Positions 33,808 through 42,718 are shown, counted from the first letter of the stretch. The stretch is DNA of 64,000 nucleotides from Anaerolineae bacterium (GCA_022822305.1 JAJEBY010000016.1:1178001-1242000), one strand, 5' to 3'. Translations and numbers: made by a program. The notes: generated by a model from the letters alone, not told the origin.

Positions 33808-34728
33808 GTGACTGAAAGTAGTGGCGCGGCGACTGTATCGAAGCGCGCGCGCGCGAAATGGATGCGTCCACTTGTCCAGGTCGCGTTCACGCTCGTCGCC
33901 TTGCTCGGCGCCAACCTGCTATACGCTAATCTGGCGACGCGCAGCATCGTGCTCAGTGGCGTGCCGGGCGAGTTGCTCTATACGGCCACGTTTGCCGGGT
34001 TCACCGATGAATGGGATCTGTACGCCGGCCAGCAGAGTTCGGCTATCGTGGATGAACGCCTGCAGATTTCGGTGGCCAGTCCTCAGACCGCCGGTTGGTC
34101 CGCCGCGGTGCATGAATTTGCGGATTTCGACATGAGTTTAAGCGCGATCGCTGTGGACGGGCCGATTGACAATGCCTTTGGCATCGTCTTTGGCATGCGG
34201 AACGTTGACGAAGGCGATTGTCGGCTGCCGGCCGTTGTCCTGTGTGGATTGAGTCAGTGGCTGCCGCTGGTCGGGGCCGCTTTGGGGCAAGTGTTTGATC
34301 CGCTCGGGGGCACGAACTATTATGCGTTCTTGATTAGCAGTGACGGATACTACGCGCTTAGGCAGATCAGGGACGGCGAACAGACGATACTCAGCGCCTG
34401 GATTCCGACGGACCACATACGCACGGGCCTGCAAGCGCAGAACGTCATTCGCGTAGTCGCGCAGGGGACGGAAATCAGGTTCTATGTCAATGGAGAACTG
34501 ATGACGCTGTGTCTGTCGGATGCGACCGGCGCGACCAGCACCTATGCCGCGGGCGAATGTATCGGCGGCAGCATGCGGGACAACTATCAGAGTGATCTGC
34601 CGGTCAGCGGTCGGCTGGGCGCAATCGCAGAAGCGACGCAATCGGGCGGCGGCGGGGTAACGGTGCAATTTGACGATATCATCGTGGTCAGCCCGGGCTA
34701 TCCAACGATTGAGGATGCCAAAGCATGA
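33808..34728 (+). CDS. membrane-anchored extracytoplasmic protein with laminin-G/concanavalin-like fold (predicted)
   Basis: A 306-residue protein with a basic N-terminus (SKRARAKWMRP) and one membrane helix (about 20-38), then an extracytoplasmic domain. The segments FADFDMSLSAIAVDGP, AFGIVFGMRN, NYYAFLISSDGYYALRQ, NVIRVVAQGTEIRFYVNG and VQFDDIIVVSP match the strand pattern of 3-keto-disaccharide-hydrolase/DUF1080-type beta-sandwiches. Two Cys pairs could form disulfides. The GTG start is inferred from the promoter position; the ATG at MRPL is an alternative. Its stop overlaps the mtaB start (ATGA), so they are translationally coupled, yet no functional link is clear. A carbohydrate-binding or structural role is inferred. 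Confidence 0.7.
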   Translation: MTESSGAATVSKRARAKWMRPLVQVAFTLVALLGANLLYANLATRSIVLSGVPGELLYTATFAGFTDEWDLYAGQQSSAIVDERLQISVASPQTAGWSAAVHEFADFDMSLSAIAVDGPIDNAFGIVFGMRNVDEGDCRLPAVVLCGLSQWLPLVGAALGQVFDPLGGTNYYAFLISSDGYYALRQIRDGEQTILSAWIPTDHIRTGLQAQNVIRVVAQGTEIRFYVNGELMTLCLSDATGATSTYAAGECIGGSMRDNYQSDLPVSGRLGAIAEATQSGGGGVTVQFDDIIVVSPGYPTIEDAKA

Positions 34729-36059
34729 AGGTGCATTTGCGGATGGTGGGCTGTCGCCTCAATCAAAGCGAGATTGATTCGATGTCGCGCCAATTCTCGG
34801 CGCTGGGTCACGAGATTGTGGATACGCCTGCCGATGCGGATCAGTTGATACTCAATACCTGCGCGGTCACCAACGAGGCGACCCGGACCAGCCGCAAGTT
34901 GATACGGGAGTTTCATCGACAGAACCCGTCGGGCGAGACGACCGTGACCGGCTGTTATGCCCAGCTTGAGCCGCAGCAGCTGGCCGGGCTGCCCGGGGTC
35001 AAACGCGTGGTTGGCAACGACGAAAAAGACAGGCTGGTTTCGATGATCACGGGAGCGCCGATCGAGATCTTCGATAGCGAGCCGCATGAACGGGCGCCGT
35101 TACCGGGCACAATGGGCAGGACGCGCGCTTTTGTGAAGGTACAGGACGGCTGCGACAACGCCTGCACATTTTGTGTGACTACCATCGCGCGCGGATCAGG
35201 CCGCAGCAGGTCAATTGCTGAGGTGGTGCAAGAAGTGAACGCTCTGCACAACTTCGGCTATCGTGAAGCGGTGTTGACTGGCGTGCATCTCGGCAGCTAC
35301 GGACATGACCTTGGTGATGACGACGGGCTGACGCATCTTGTGCAAGCGCTCCTGAACGATAGTGATATGCCGCGCTTGCGGCTGTCGTCGCTCGAACCTT
35401 GGGATTTGTCGCCGGCATTCTTTGAGCTATGGGCGGATCGCCGTCTCTGCCCGCATTTGCACCTGCCCTTGCAGAGCGGCTGCGATGCCACCCTCAAGCG
35501 CATGCGGCGGCATACCAGCCAATCTTCGTTTCGCGCGTTGATGCAGGCGGCGCGGCGCGCCATACCCGATGTTCGGATCACAACCGATGTCATCGCGGGT
35601 TTTCCGGGGGAGACCGACGACGAATTCGAGCAGTCGACAGCTTTCATCCGTGAGATGGACTTTGGCGGCTTGCACGTTTTTCGCTACAGCAGCCGGCCCG
35701 GCACGCCGGCGAGCCGCATGAGAGGCCAAGTGAACAACCGCAAAAGGAAGGAGCGCAGCGCGCGTTTGCTCGAGATGTCCGAATCCATGACCGCACGCTT
35801 TGCGGAGCGGCTGCATGGGACTGAGGCAGAAGTGCTGTGGGAGCAAATCAGCGGCGCCACGCCAGACGGATACGTACACACTGGATACACCGAAAACTAT
35901 ATGCGCGCGCGCGCCGTTCACGCTCGTGACCTTACGAATCATATTACAGCCACCAAACTAGGCGCTTACATTGGCGGCGTTATTCATGGTAGAGTAATGT
36001 TGCCGGACGTCTCCGACGTCGCAGCGCGTTTTGAGGATGTGCAAGAATCGAGGGCTTGA
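34725..36059 (+). CDS. mtaB: tRNA (N6-threonylcarbamoyladenosine(37)-C2)-methylthiotransferase
   Basis: Radical-SAM methylthiotransferase of 444 residues that adds a methylthio group to t6A37 of tRNAs. The N-terminal cluster cysteines are Cys10, Cys46 and Cys77; the radical-SAM cluster is CDNACTFC (Cys143, 147, 150). The start GCRLNQSE is the MtaB hallmark and separates it from MiaB and RimO, and a C-terminal TRAM-like domain is present. It overlaps the preceding gene by 4 bases, and its stop overlaps the start of the small ORF at 36059 (TGATG). It heads a run of RNA- and envelope-housekeeping genes. Confidence 0.93.
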   Translation: MKVHLRMVGCRLNQSEIDSMSRQFSALGHEIVDTPADADQLILNTCAVTNEATRTSRKLIREFHRQNPSGETTVTGCYAQLEPQQLAGLPGVKRVVGNDEKDRLVSMITGAPIEIFDSEPHERAPLPGTMGRTRAFVKVQDGCDNACTFCVTTIARGSGRSRSIAEVVQEVNALHNFGYREAVLTGVHLGSYGHDLGDDDGLTHLVQALLNDSDMPRLRLSSLEPWDLSPAFFELWADRRLCPHLHLPLQSGCDATLKRMRRHTSQSSFRALMQAARRAIPDVRITTDVIAGFPGETDDEFEQSTAFIREMDFGGLHVFRYSSRPGTPASRMRGQVNNRKRKERSARLLEMSESMTARFAERLHGTEAEVLWEQISGATPDGYVHTGYTENYMRARAVHARDLTNHITATKLGAYIGGVIHGRVMLPDVSDVAARFEDVQESRA

Positions 36060-36154
36060 TGCGAAGGCGTCGACGCAGCGACAAGCCTCAAACAACCGTG
36101 TTGAGCGTACGGTTCCGCGCGGAGCCGACATTTGATTTGCAGCGCCGCCAATAG
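36059..36154 (+). CDS. small Arg-rich ORF between mtaB and yqeY
   Basis: A 31-codon ORF that exactly fills the gap between the two genes. Its ATG overlaps the mtaB stop (TGATG), GAGGG lies 5 bases before it, and its TAG ends one base before the yqeY ATG. The product begins MRRRRRSDKPQ and is strongly basic. YqeY lacks a good ribosome site of its own, so this ORF could couple its translation. In several bacteria the small basic ribosomal protein S21 gene lies at this spot beside yqeY, but the sequence here is not S21. It may be a real small protein, a coupling ORF or chance. Confidence 0.4.
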   Translation: MRRRRRSDKPQTTVLSVRFRAEPTFDLQRRQ

Positions 36155-36155
36155 T

Positions 36156-36602
36156 ATGACTTCACTCAAGCAGCAACTGCAGACCGCGTTACGAGACGCG
36201 ATGAGGAACAAGGATCACGCTCGTCGCAATGCGATCCGGCTGTTGAACAGCGCGATCAAACAAGTTGAGATCGATACCCGCGGCGAGCTGGATGATGCTG
36301 CCGTGTTGGATATCCTGCAGAAAGAGGCGAAGAAGCTGCGGGAGACGGTTGCCGAACTAGAGGCGGCCGGTCGCAATGACGACGCCGAAAGCGGCAGATT
36401 CGAGCTCGAAGTTGTGGAGGCGTTCCTGCCGAAGCAGCTAGACACCGAGACTTTGCGACCAATTGTGCAGGCCGCCATCGACGAGGTCGGCGATCACTCG
36501 CCCAAGGCAATGGGGCAAGTCATGCGGATTGTCATGCCGCAGGTTCGAGGACGGGCCGATGGCAAGCAGGTCAATGCGATCGTCCGCGAGTTGTTGAGTT
36601 GA
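36156..36602 (+). CDS. GatB/YqeY domain-containing protein
   Basis: A 148-residue YqeY protein, a helical protein with the tRNA-recognition domain found at the C-terminus of the amidotransferase subunit GatB. Recognisable marks are LKQQLQTALRDAMRNKD at the start, RNAIRLLNSAIKQVE, EAFLPKQL and the terminal GRADGKQVNAIVRELL. Length is standard. The exact biochemical role is unclear; it is thought to modify or chaperone charged tRNA. The ATG at 36156 starts the domain. It is followed by the PgpH-like gene after 4 bases. Confidence 0.9.
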   Translation: MTSLKQQLQTALRDAMRNKDHARRNAIRLLNSAIKQVEIDTRGELDDAAVLDILQKEAKKLRETVAELEAAGRNDDAESGRFELEVVEAFLPKQLDTETLRPIVQAAIDEVGDHSPKAMGQVMRIVMPQVRGRADGKQVNAIVRELLS

Positions 36603-36606
36603 TTCC

Positions 36607-39072
36607 ATGGTCCTCAGATTCACAGGTCTGCTCGAAGAGCGCTATGGCATAAGCTCGGCAAGAGCGCAACAAAGCGCCTGGCTGCTGCTGACCGCGACCG
36701 TGGGGATTGCCTTCGCGCTGTGTTGCACTGTCATCGTCGGATTTGACGATCTGTTTCAAAATGCAACCGCGCGACTGATCATCGGCTCGGTGCCTTCGGA
36801 AGACATTATTGCGCGCGAAGAAGGCATATTCGTCAGTGAGATTCTCACCCAGCAGGAGCGGGAAGACGCTGTCGATCAGGTATCCGCGGTGTATGATCCG
36901 CCCGATCCCAATGTCGCTCGACAGCAGCGCGAACTGACCGAGAAAGTCCTCGTATTCATTGACAATGTTCGCGGGGATGATTACGCGTCGCTGGAGCAGA
37001 AGATTGCGGACATCAACCAGATCACGCCGCTGATACTGGAAGGCGACGAAGAGGCTATTGTTGCCATTCTGGAGTTGCCGGAAGACCGTTGGTCGTTGGT
37101 TCGCGGCGAGATCATTTCTGTGCTGGAACGCGTCATGCGCGATCCAATTCGCGACGCCGACCTCGAGAATGTCCGAGACCAGTTGCCGACCCAGGTCAGT
37201 CTGCGTCTTTCGCCGCTGGAGAGCCAGATTGTGACGGTGATCACTGGAGACGTGATAAGGGCCAATACATTCGAGAATCCCGAACAAACGGCGCTGGATC
37301 GCGATGAGGCGCTGGAGAACGTTGAGCCACAGCAACGCCATTTTGTCGCTGGCCAGATAGTCGCCGCGGCCAATCAAAGAATCGACAATTTGTCATTTGA
37401 AGCGCTGGAGGAACTGGGTCTGCTGGTTCAAACCAGCAACCGCGGATCGCGTCTCGCGCGCGCGCTTTTGGCCAGCACTTTGGTGACGGTCCTGCTGGGC
37501 TTGTATATCGGGCGTTTCGAAACTCAACTGATGCGCACTGAAACGCAGACCTTGCTGCTGCTGGCAATTTTATTCCTGATAGCGCTGGCGTTCGTTCGCA
37601 TCTTTGGCGCGGCCAACATCTATCTGTTGCCGGCTGCCGCCGTAGGCATGTTGTATGTGGCGCTCAGCCGGCCGCACCTCGCGCTGGTTGCGGCGGTGGG
37701 GCTGGCATTCCTTGGCGGATTGTTGAACCGCAGTCCTTCGCTGGAAATCGCCAGTTTGATCGCCGCCGGAAATTTCGCCGCGATCTTGACGTTACGCAAT
37801 GCCGGTCGTCTCAACAACTATTTCTTGTCCGGCGCGCTGGTAGGCATTTCCAATGCCGCGGTGGTCGCGATATTCGCGCTGCTGCTGGGCGCGGACGCGC
37901 TGAATATGTCCAATTTGCTGCAGGCGTTCGTCAATGGCTTGCTGATCGTGCCGACAACGTCGTTCGCGGCCATGTACGCGCTTACACTCATGTTTAACTT
38001 GCCGACGCCGTTCAAGCTCATGGACCTCAGCCAGCCCAGCAAACCGCTATTGCAGCGGCTATTAAGAGAGGCGCCTGGAACCTATCAGCATTCGCTTCAG
38101 GTCGCGAATCTGGCCGAGCAGGCAGCGGCCGCCATCGGCGCGGATGGCCAATTGACGCATGTGGCGGCGCTGTATCATGACATCGGCAAAATGAATCAGC
38201 CATTCTTTTACACGGAGAATCAGCAGCAGATTCACAATCCGCACGATTCTCTCAATGACCCCTATCGCAGCGCCCATATTATCATCGACCATGTAGTCGA
38301 AGGCGATCACATGGCCAGGCGCTACAATCTTCCGCATCGCATTCGCGACTTCATTTTGGAGCATCATGGGACGACCAAGGTCTTCGTCTTCTACCAACGG
38401 GCCATCAAAGCGGCCGAGGACGAATCCGATGTTGACGCGACCGAATTCACGTATCCGGGTCCCATACCGCAAAGTCGCGAAACCGCAGTACTGATGATGG
38501 CCGATAGTTGTGAATCGGCGATCCGCGCGGTTCAGCCGGAAAGCAATCAGGAGATCGCGACGCTGGTACACAGAATTGTCGAAGAAAAGCGGAATGCCGG
38601 TCAGCTGGATGCCTCAAACTTGACGCTAAACGACCTGCGCAAGATAGAAGCGACCTTTATCGACATCTTTAGAGGACTGTTTCATCCGCGAATTGATTAC
38701 ACCAAAGCGATCACGCCGGCGACCCGGCCTCCCTCACGCGCATCTGTGCCCGCAAGCGCGACTGCCGAGCTTTCGTCGGCAGGAGGCATCAGCACCGGAG
38801 TGAGCACGGTTGAAGCGCCAACTGAGATTTCTGCGGATGATGCGCCGACGCGAGAAAAGTCCGCCGTCAGAGCAGTTGTAAAACCGACGCACTCGCGCGC
38901 AGACGCAGCTCCGCAGTCCAAATCAAAAGCCCCTGCGCCTACGATGCCCGTAATTCTCGATGACGATGAGCCCATCGACGAAGTACCGCCACTGCCCAAG
39001 CGCAACGGCACAAAGAACGCGCACGATCTTCGCACGGAAAAAACACCGCCGGACGCGAGCGATATCGAGTGA
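36607..39072 (+). CDS. 7TM-HD domain phosphohydrolase (PgpH family, probable cyclic-di-AMP phosphodiesterase)
   Basis: An 821-residue integral membrane protein. One membrane helix (about 23-46) precedes an extracytoplasmic domain of about 240 residues (7TMR-HDED type), then seven hydrophobic segments (near 295-480), then an HD domain with YHDIGK (His524-Asp525) and HIIIDHVVEGD/ILEHHG metal-site segments. Known members (PgpH of Listeria) degrade c-di-AMP; here it is inferred from architecture. After the HD domain there is a long Ala/Pro/Ser-rich, probably disordered tail (about 700-821), longer than in most relatives. It overlaps the ybeY start by 4 bases. Confidence 0.92.
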   Translation: MVLRFTGLLEERYGISSARAQQSAWLLLTATVGIAFALCCTVIVGFDDLFQNATARLIIGSVPSEDIIAREEGIFVSEILTQQEREDAVDQVSAVYDPPDPNVARQQRELTEKVLVFIDNVRGDDYASLEQKIADINQITPLILEGDEEAIVAILELPEDRWSLVRGEIISVLERVMRDPIRDADLENVRDQLPTQVSLRLSPLESQIVTVITGDVIRANTFENPEQTALDRDEALENVEPQQRHFVAGQIVAAANQRIDNLSFEALEELGLLVQTSNRGSRLARALLASTLVTVLLGLYIGRFETQLMRTETQTLLLLAILFLIALAFVRIFGAANIYLLPAAAVGMLYVALSRPHLALVAAVGLAFLGGLLNRSPSLEIASLIAAGNFAAILTLRNAGRLNNYFLSGALVGISNAAVVAIFALLLGADALNMSNLLQAFVNGLLIVPTTSFAAMYALTLMFNLPTPFKLMDLSQPSKPLLQRLLREAPGTYQHSLQVANLAEQAAAAIGADGQLTHVAALYHDIGKMNQPFFYTENQQQIHNPHDSLNDPYRSAHIIIDHVVEGDHMARRYNLPHRIRDFILEHHGTTKVFVFYQRAIKAAEDESDVDATEFTYPGPIPQSRETAVLMMADSCESAIRAVQPESNQEIATLVHRIVEEKRNAGQLDASNLTLNDLRKIEATFIDIFRGLFHPRIDYTKAITPATRPPSRASVPASATAELSSAGGISTGVSTVEAPTEISADDAPTREKSAVRAVVKPTHSRADAAPQSKSKAPAPTMPVILDDDEPIDEVPPLPKRNGTKNAHDLRTEKTPPDASDIE

Positions 39073-39551
39073 GCGTTGCGATTGAGCTGCAGATTGCCAC
39101 TGATTACAAGCTTGACCTTGCGCGATTGACGCGGTCGGCCCAGGTAACGCTGCAGAATCACCGGCGCGACGACTGTGGCTTAAGCATCGTGATCGCCGAC
39201 AATGATACGGTGCGTAATCTGAATCAGCAATATCGGCAAATGAACTCTGTTACAGATGTGTTATCGTTTCCAACGACTTCAACACAGTTGCCCAATGATT
39301 GCTTGGGCTCTTATCTGGGAGACATCATCATCGCTTATCCTTATGCTCGCGAACAGGCGCAGCTGGGCCAGGTCAAAACAGGCGATGCGCTGAACATGCT
39401 CGTCGTTCACGGCACCTTGCATTTGTTGGGATATGATCACGATACGGGGGCGAGGCGGAAGCGCATGTGGGCAGCGCAGAGCCGCGCATTGCAGGCGCTG
39501 CGAATCGACCCGGAGCTGGTAAGCCGGTATGGAGGCCTGGTCCGTGAATAG
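39069..39551 (+). CDS. ybeY: endoribonuclease YbeY (16S rRNA maturation / ribosome quality control)
   Basis: A 160-residue zinc endoribonuclease. The metal site is HGTLHLLGYDHD (His114, His118, His124), and LSFP with the LGDIIIAY stretch completes the fold. It starts with GTG overlapping the stop of the PgpH-like gene, and ends inside the start of the diacylglycerol-kinase-type gene. PgpH-YbeY-DgkA is a widely conserved order in Gram-positives and Chloroflexota. Confidence 0.95.
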   Translation: MSVAIELQIATDYKLDLARLTRSAQVTLQNHRRDDCGLSIVIADNDTVRNLNQQYRQMNSVTDVLSFPTTSTQLPNDCLGSYLGDIIIAYPYAREQAQLGQVKTGDALNMLVVHGTLHLLGYDHDTGARRKRMWAAQSRALQALRIDPELVSRYGGLVRE

Positions 39552-39993
39552 ACCGTTTATCGACCAGCGCGAACGCAGCGATATCAGTGATCCGTCTCAA
39601 TTCAGTCCTATCGTCAGCCATAATCGCGCTCAAAGTCTCGCCTACGCCGTGGATGGCTGCCGGTATATGTTGCGTTGGCAAAAGAACATCAGAATTCTAG
39701 CTTTTGTGACTTTCGCTGTAGCTAGCCTCGCGATTTGGCTAGGGCTTTCCGTCTTGGAGATGGCTGTGCTCGCGTTGACAGTCGCTGTGGTATGGCTGGC
39801 CGAATTTTTCAATGGCGCTGTCGAAGCCGTAATAAATTTGGTGAGCCCGGATGTCCGGCCGATGGCGAAAGTCGCGAAGGATGTCGCGGCTGGCGCAGTC
39901 TTGCTGGCTGCAATCGCATCGATTGTGATTGGCATTCTGGTGTTGGGTCCGCCGTTTTCCGAGAGGCTTGGCCTGGCATCGGGTGGCGGATAA
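39544..39993 (+). CDS. diacylglycerol/undecaprenol kinase family protein (DgkA type)
   Basis: A 149-residue small membrane kinase. After a soluble N-terminus of about 45 residues the protein has the SLAYAVDGCRYMLRWQKNIR segment, three membrane helices and the active-site pattern EFFNGAVEAVINL (conserved Glu-x-x-Asn...Glu) followed by AKVAKDVAAGAVLL. This is the Gram-positive DgkA/UdpK group, which phosphorylates undecaprenol to recycle the cell-wall lipid carrier. The start is GTG at 39544 (GGAGG 8 bases before), overlapping the ybeY stop; the longer reading from 39529 would cover the ribosome site. Confidence 0.9.
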   Translation: MNRPFIDQRERSDISDPSQFSPIVSHNRAQSLAYAVDGCRYMLRWQKNIRILAFVTFAVASLAIWLGLSVLEMAVLALTVAVVWLAEFFNGAVEAVINLVSPDVRPMAKVAKDVAAGAVLLAAIASIVIGILVLGPPFSERLGLASGGG

Positions 39994-40104
39994 AGACCTG
40001 CAGCACGTATTCGAATCAGGATCGTTCGTCGACTGAACCTGGCGCGCGCAGCGCTGCCAGGGCATTAGAAGATTCGAGAGATGCGGTTGCGTTGCCGTTG
40101 AATA

Positions 40105-40131
40105 GTGACATAATTACAATTGTGCTATAAT
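40105..40131 (+). promoter_or_regulatory. extended -10 promoter of the TIM-barrel protein gene
   Basis: TGCTATAAT (40123-40131), an extended -10, with a weak GTGACA (40105-40110) 15 bases further upstream. Start predicted near 40138, before the ATG at 40173. Confidence 0.55.
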
Positions 40132-40172
40132 TTTTGCTGAATCGTAAGCGTGGACGCTTTGCGGGCTGGTGC

Positions 40173-41369
40173 ATGTCTATTTTCCAAGCAGCTGTTTCAA
40201 ACAATGCCACCGCACGACCTGGTCTGTTCGCAGTTATGGCTCGCATCTTTTCAAGGCGACCGGTCAACCCCGCGCAGGCGCAAAGGTCAACGGGCCGGGG
40301 AGTCTCACCTCGCAAGAGACCACAATCCAATCCTGAAAAGGCAAATCCAAGATCGCCGCGGAAACGACTGTTGATTGGCGTCCCAATCGGCATCGTCGTG
40401 CTGGCGGGAGCAGTAGTGGCTGGCTTGTCGACTGTCGGCAGTCCGGACCCGGTATCGTATAACAATGCAATTTGGCTGGACAAATCTTGGACGCACGGAG
40501 AAGTTGATGATGAACGGCTGGCGGATTTTGCCAACCGGCTCCGAGACAACCAAATTGGCACCGTCTACGCTTATGCCAGCACGCTGGATATCAACGGCGT
40601 TTGGACGGGCGGCCCGCAAGGCGAAGGCGGGTTTATGGAATCGCGAGACTACATTGCCGCCTTTGTGAGCGAGTTGCGGCAGCGGCATACCAATGTAAAG
40701 GTCTATGCCTGGATTGAGATTTGGACGCACTTGGACGCAGTAGACTCCTACCGATTAGATGATTTGTTCTTGCATGATAATGTGGCGGATTTCAGTCGGC
40801 TATTGGTCAGCGATCTTAAATTTGACGGCATTATGCTCGATGTCAAGCCGCTGTTCAATGATACTGATGACTTCATCAGGCTCATACGCAGCGTGCGTTC
40901 GGCAACGGGATTGGATGTGCCCATCGCCGTAGCGGTGCAAGCGGATCTGACACCGATGAATTCAGATTTGCTTGAGTTGCGGTCGATCGCGCCCGGAACC
41001 ATGTGGTCGGCGAATTTCAAGAAGCGCGTCATGGTATCGGCTGACGAGGTGGTCATATTGATGTACCAAAGTTACCGACGCGATACTCTCGATTATATCA
41101 ATTGGATCGCGCATCAGATTCAAAGCTATGTACCGTTGCTGGAGACCAATACGCGGATTCTGGCCAGCGTCCCCAACTATGATTGGACCAGCGACGCCCA
41201 TGATCCGGTTATTGAGAACATTTCCTCTGCGCTTGACGGAGTCAATCTCGGACTGACCAGGTTACACGAGGATCAGCGAGATTCTCTGGCCGGCGTAGCG
41301 ATCTTTACCGATGAAGAACTGGACCAGTCTCTGTGGAATGTTTACCGCGAGAAATGGCTGCAGCGGTAA
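40173..41369 (+). CDS. membrane-anchored TIM-barrel glycoside-hydrolase-like protein
   Basis: A 398-residue protein. A basic cytoplasmic N-terminus (about 1-65) leads to one membrane helix (LLIGVPIGIVVLAGAVVAGL), and the rest lies outside. The outer domain has TIM-barrel features: IGTVYAYASTLDI, VKVYAWIEIWTHLD, the strand-end FDGIMLDVKP (as in GH18 FDGxDxDxE but with Lys-Pro in the last positions), VPIAVAVQADL and VVILMYQSYR near the C-terminus. The GH18-type catalytic Glu is not obvious, so activity is uncertain. The start at 40173 is chosen because it lies after the predicted transcription start. The next gene follows after 15 bases. Confidence 0.7.
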   Translation: MSIFQAAVSNNATARPGLFAVMARIFSRRPVNPAQAQRSTGRGVSPRKRPQSNPEKANPRSPRKRLLIGVPIGIVVLAGAVVAGLSTVGSPDPVSYNNAIWLDKSWTHGEVDDERLADFANRLRDNQIGTVYAYASTLDINGVWTGGPQGEGGFMESRDYIAAFVSELRQRHTNVKVYAWIEIWTHLDAVDSYRLDDLFLHDNVADFSRLLVSDLKFDGIMLDVKPLFNDTDDFIRLIRSVRSATGLDVPIAVAVQADLTPMNSDLLELRSIAPGTMWSANFKKRVMVSADEVVILMYQSYRRDTLDYINWIAHQIQSYVPLLETNTRILASVPNYDWTSDAHDPVIENISSALDGVNLGLTRLHEDQRDSLAGVAIFTDEELDQSLWNVYREKWLQR

Positions 41370-41384
41370 TCGGACGCCTCAAAT

Positions 41385-42215
41385 ATGCCCGCCATCGTCA
41401 AACGCCTCACCCATGATGGCCTGCGAAACGTCAGCTACAGGGCGGATAGCTTGAACGCCGCGGAAGACTTCGAGGCGCGCGACGGCGTTTATACCGTCAG
41501 CAATACGTATAATGTCACGCAAACGCTGCTGCTGGACGCGCATCTTGACCGGCTGGAGGATTCCGCACGGCGCAAGGGATTCGTTCTCCTGTGCGATCGA
41601 GAACGATTGCGATCCGCTTTACGCGAGATGATCGTCAGTTCGGGATTTGGAGATGTCCGCTATCGCATTTCGTCCAACGCCGATGCGCCCGCGTCATTGC
41701 TGTTGACGATTGAGCCCTACCAGCCGCCTCCCGAGCAGGCCATAACGCAGGGTGTACGCTGCGTTACCACTGATGCCGCCAGCAGGAGCGATCCAGCCGC
41801 CAAGACCAGCAGCTGGATGCATGCGCGCAAGGCGCTGCAGGCGAACATGCCGGCCGGCATTTACGAAATTTTCCTGCGGGATGAGCATGGATGTATCCTC
41901 GAAGGCATAACCAGCAACTTCTACGCTGTGCTCGGCGGACAACTATACACGGCCGGCGACGGCGTGCTGGCCGGCATCTCGCGGCGCATCGTTCTGGACG
42001 CCTGTCGCGATGTTCTCCAGATACGATTACAAGCGCCATGGCATGATGACATCGCGAATTTCAGCGAAGCGTTTATGAGCAGCAGCAGCCGCGGGATCAT
42101 ACCGGTTGTGGAGATTGACGGACAGACGATCGGCGACGGCGCGGTCGGCGCTGAGACCAGGAACTTGCAGCACAGGTATCAATCCTGGGTCGAAGCGCAT
42201 CTGGAAGAATTATGA
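41385..42215 (+). CDS. class IV aminotransferase (branched-chain / aminodeoxychorismate lyase type)
   Basis: A 276-residue fold type IV PLP enzyme. The N-terminal TYNVTQTLLLDAHLDRL is the class IV hallmark. The internal-lysine region is KTSSWMHARKALQ, and the cofactor phosphate is held by EGITSNFYAVLGG and GVLAGISRRIV. The group includes BCAT, DAAT and PabC, and the sequence alone does not decide. Its last codons overlap the start of the next small gene (ATGA), so the two are coupled. Confidence 0.88.
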   Translation: MPAIVKRLTHDGLRNVSYRADSLNAAEDFEARDGVYTVSNTYNVTQTLLLDAHLDRLEDSARRKGFVLLCDRERLRSALREMIVSSGFGDVRYRISSNADAPASLLLTIEPYQPPPEQAITQGVRCVTTDAASRSDPAAKTSSWMHARKALQANMPAGIYEIFLRDEHGCILEGITSNFYAVLGGQLYTAGDGVLAGISRRIVLDACRDVLQIRLQAPWHDDIANFSEAFMSSSSRGIIPVVEIDGQTIGDGAVGAETRNLQHRYQSWVEAHLEEL

Positions 42216-42616
42216 CGCGGCACGTTCAACAATTGTGGAAAGCGATAGACCTGCTGGGTTACGCGCGCGATCTCGCGTATGAGTCAACAACTTACCGGTG
42301 GGAGGTTAGCCGGCCCAACACCTTCTTTCTTGACGCCGAGTACGCCGATGTGACGTTGAATCGTCAAGAGACCGCGCAGATATCCGCCACCGTCAGGCTG
42401 CGCGCTTCATTCAGCTGGCAACTGACGACAGAGCAAGATGACGCCGGCGTCTATGTGGTCGCGCGGCGCAAGGCGGTCATCGGCAATGTTGGCCAAGCGC
42501 GCTTCGTCATATCCGTGCCGACGGACATCCATGTCAGTCTGCGATTGCGGCATTGCCGGCTTTCGCTGGAGGGTTTCGACGGCGCACTTGATTTGCCGTC
42601 TGTCGCCGCGGGTTGA
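42212..42616 (+). CDS. small hypothetical protein, adhesin-like beta pattern
   Basis: A 134-residue soluble protein with alternating beta-strand pattern (NRQETAQISATVRLRASF, GVYVVARRKAVIG, FVISVPTDIHVSLRL, SLEGFDGALDLP). This resembles the DUF4097/head-GIN-type strand repeats, but without a signal peptide. It overlaps the class IV aminotransferase stop by 4 bases, so it is very likely a true gene of that transcript. Function is unknown. Confidence 0.65.
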   Translation: MTRHVQQLWKAIDLLGYARDLAYESTTYRWEVSRPNTFFLDAEYADVTLNRQETAQISATVRLRASFSWQLTTEQDDAGVYVVARRKAVIGNVGQARFVISVPTDIHVSLRLRHCRLSLEGFDGALDLPSVAAG

Positions 42617-42667
42617 TTGCTCGACGCCCCGCTAAGGCTTGTCGATAACTCATCATGCTGGCGCGTA

Positions 42668-42718
42668 AGTCTACCCCACCCTCGGCCCCTTCCCCGTATC
42701 AACGGAGAGGGGGAGTTA
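42668..42718. repeat. C-rich palindromic repeat family C, copy 1
   Basis: The block starts TCTACCCCACCC and contains an imperfect palindrome (CCCCTTCCCCGT / ACGGAGAGGGGG). Related copies are at 43998-44100, 48540-48680 and 48752-48835. It lies in the 492-base gap that also holds the Cys leader of the sulfurtransferase gene. Confidence 0.65.

Noticed and set aside
36059..36154. Ribosomal protein S21 gene (rpsU) between mtaB and yqeY
   Set aside because: The ORF is basic and in the expected place, but the sequence lacks the S21 pattern and is only 31 codons.
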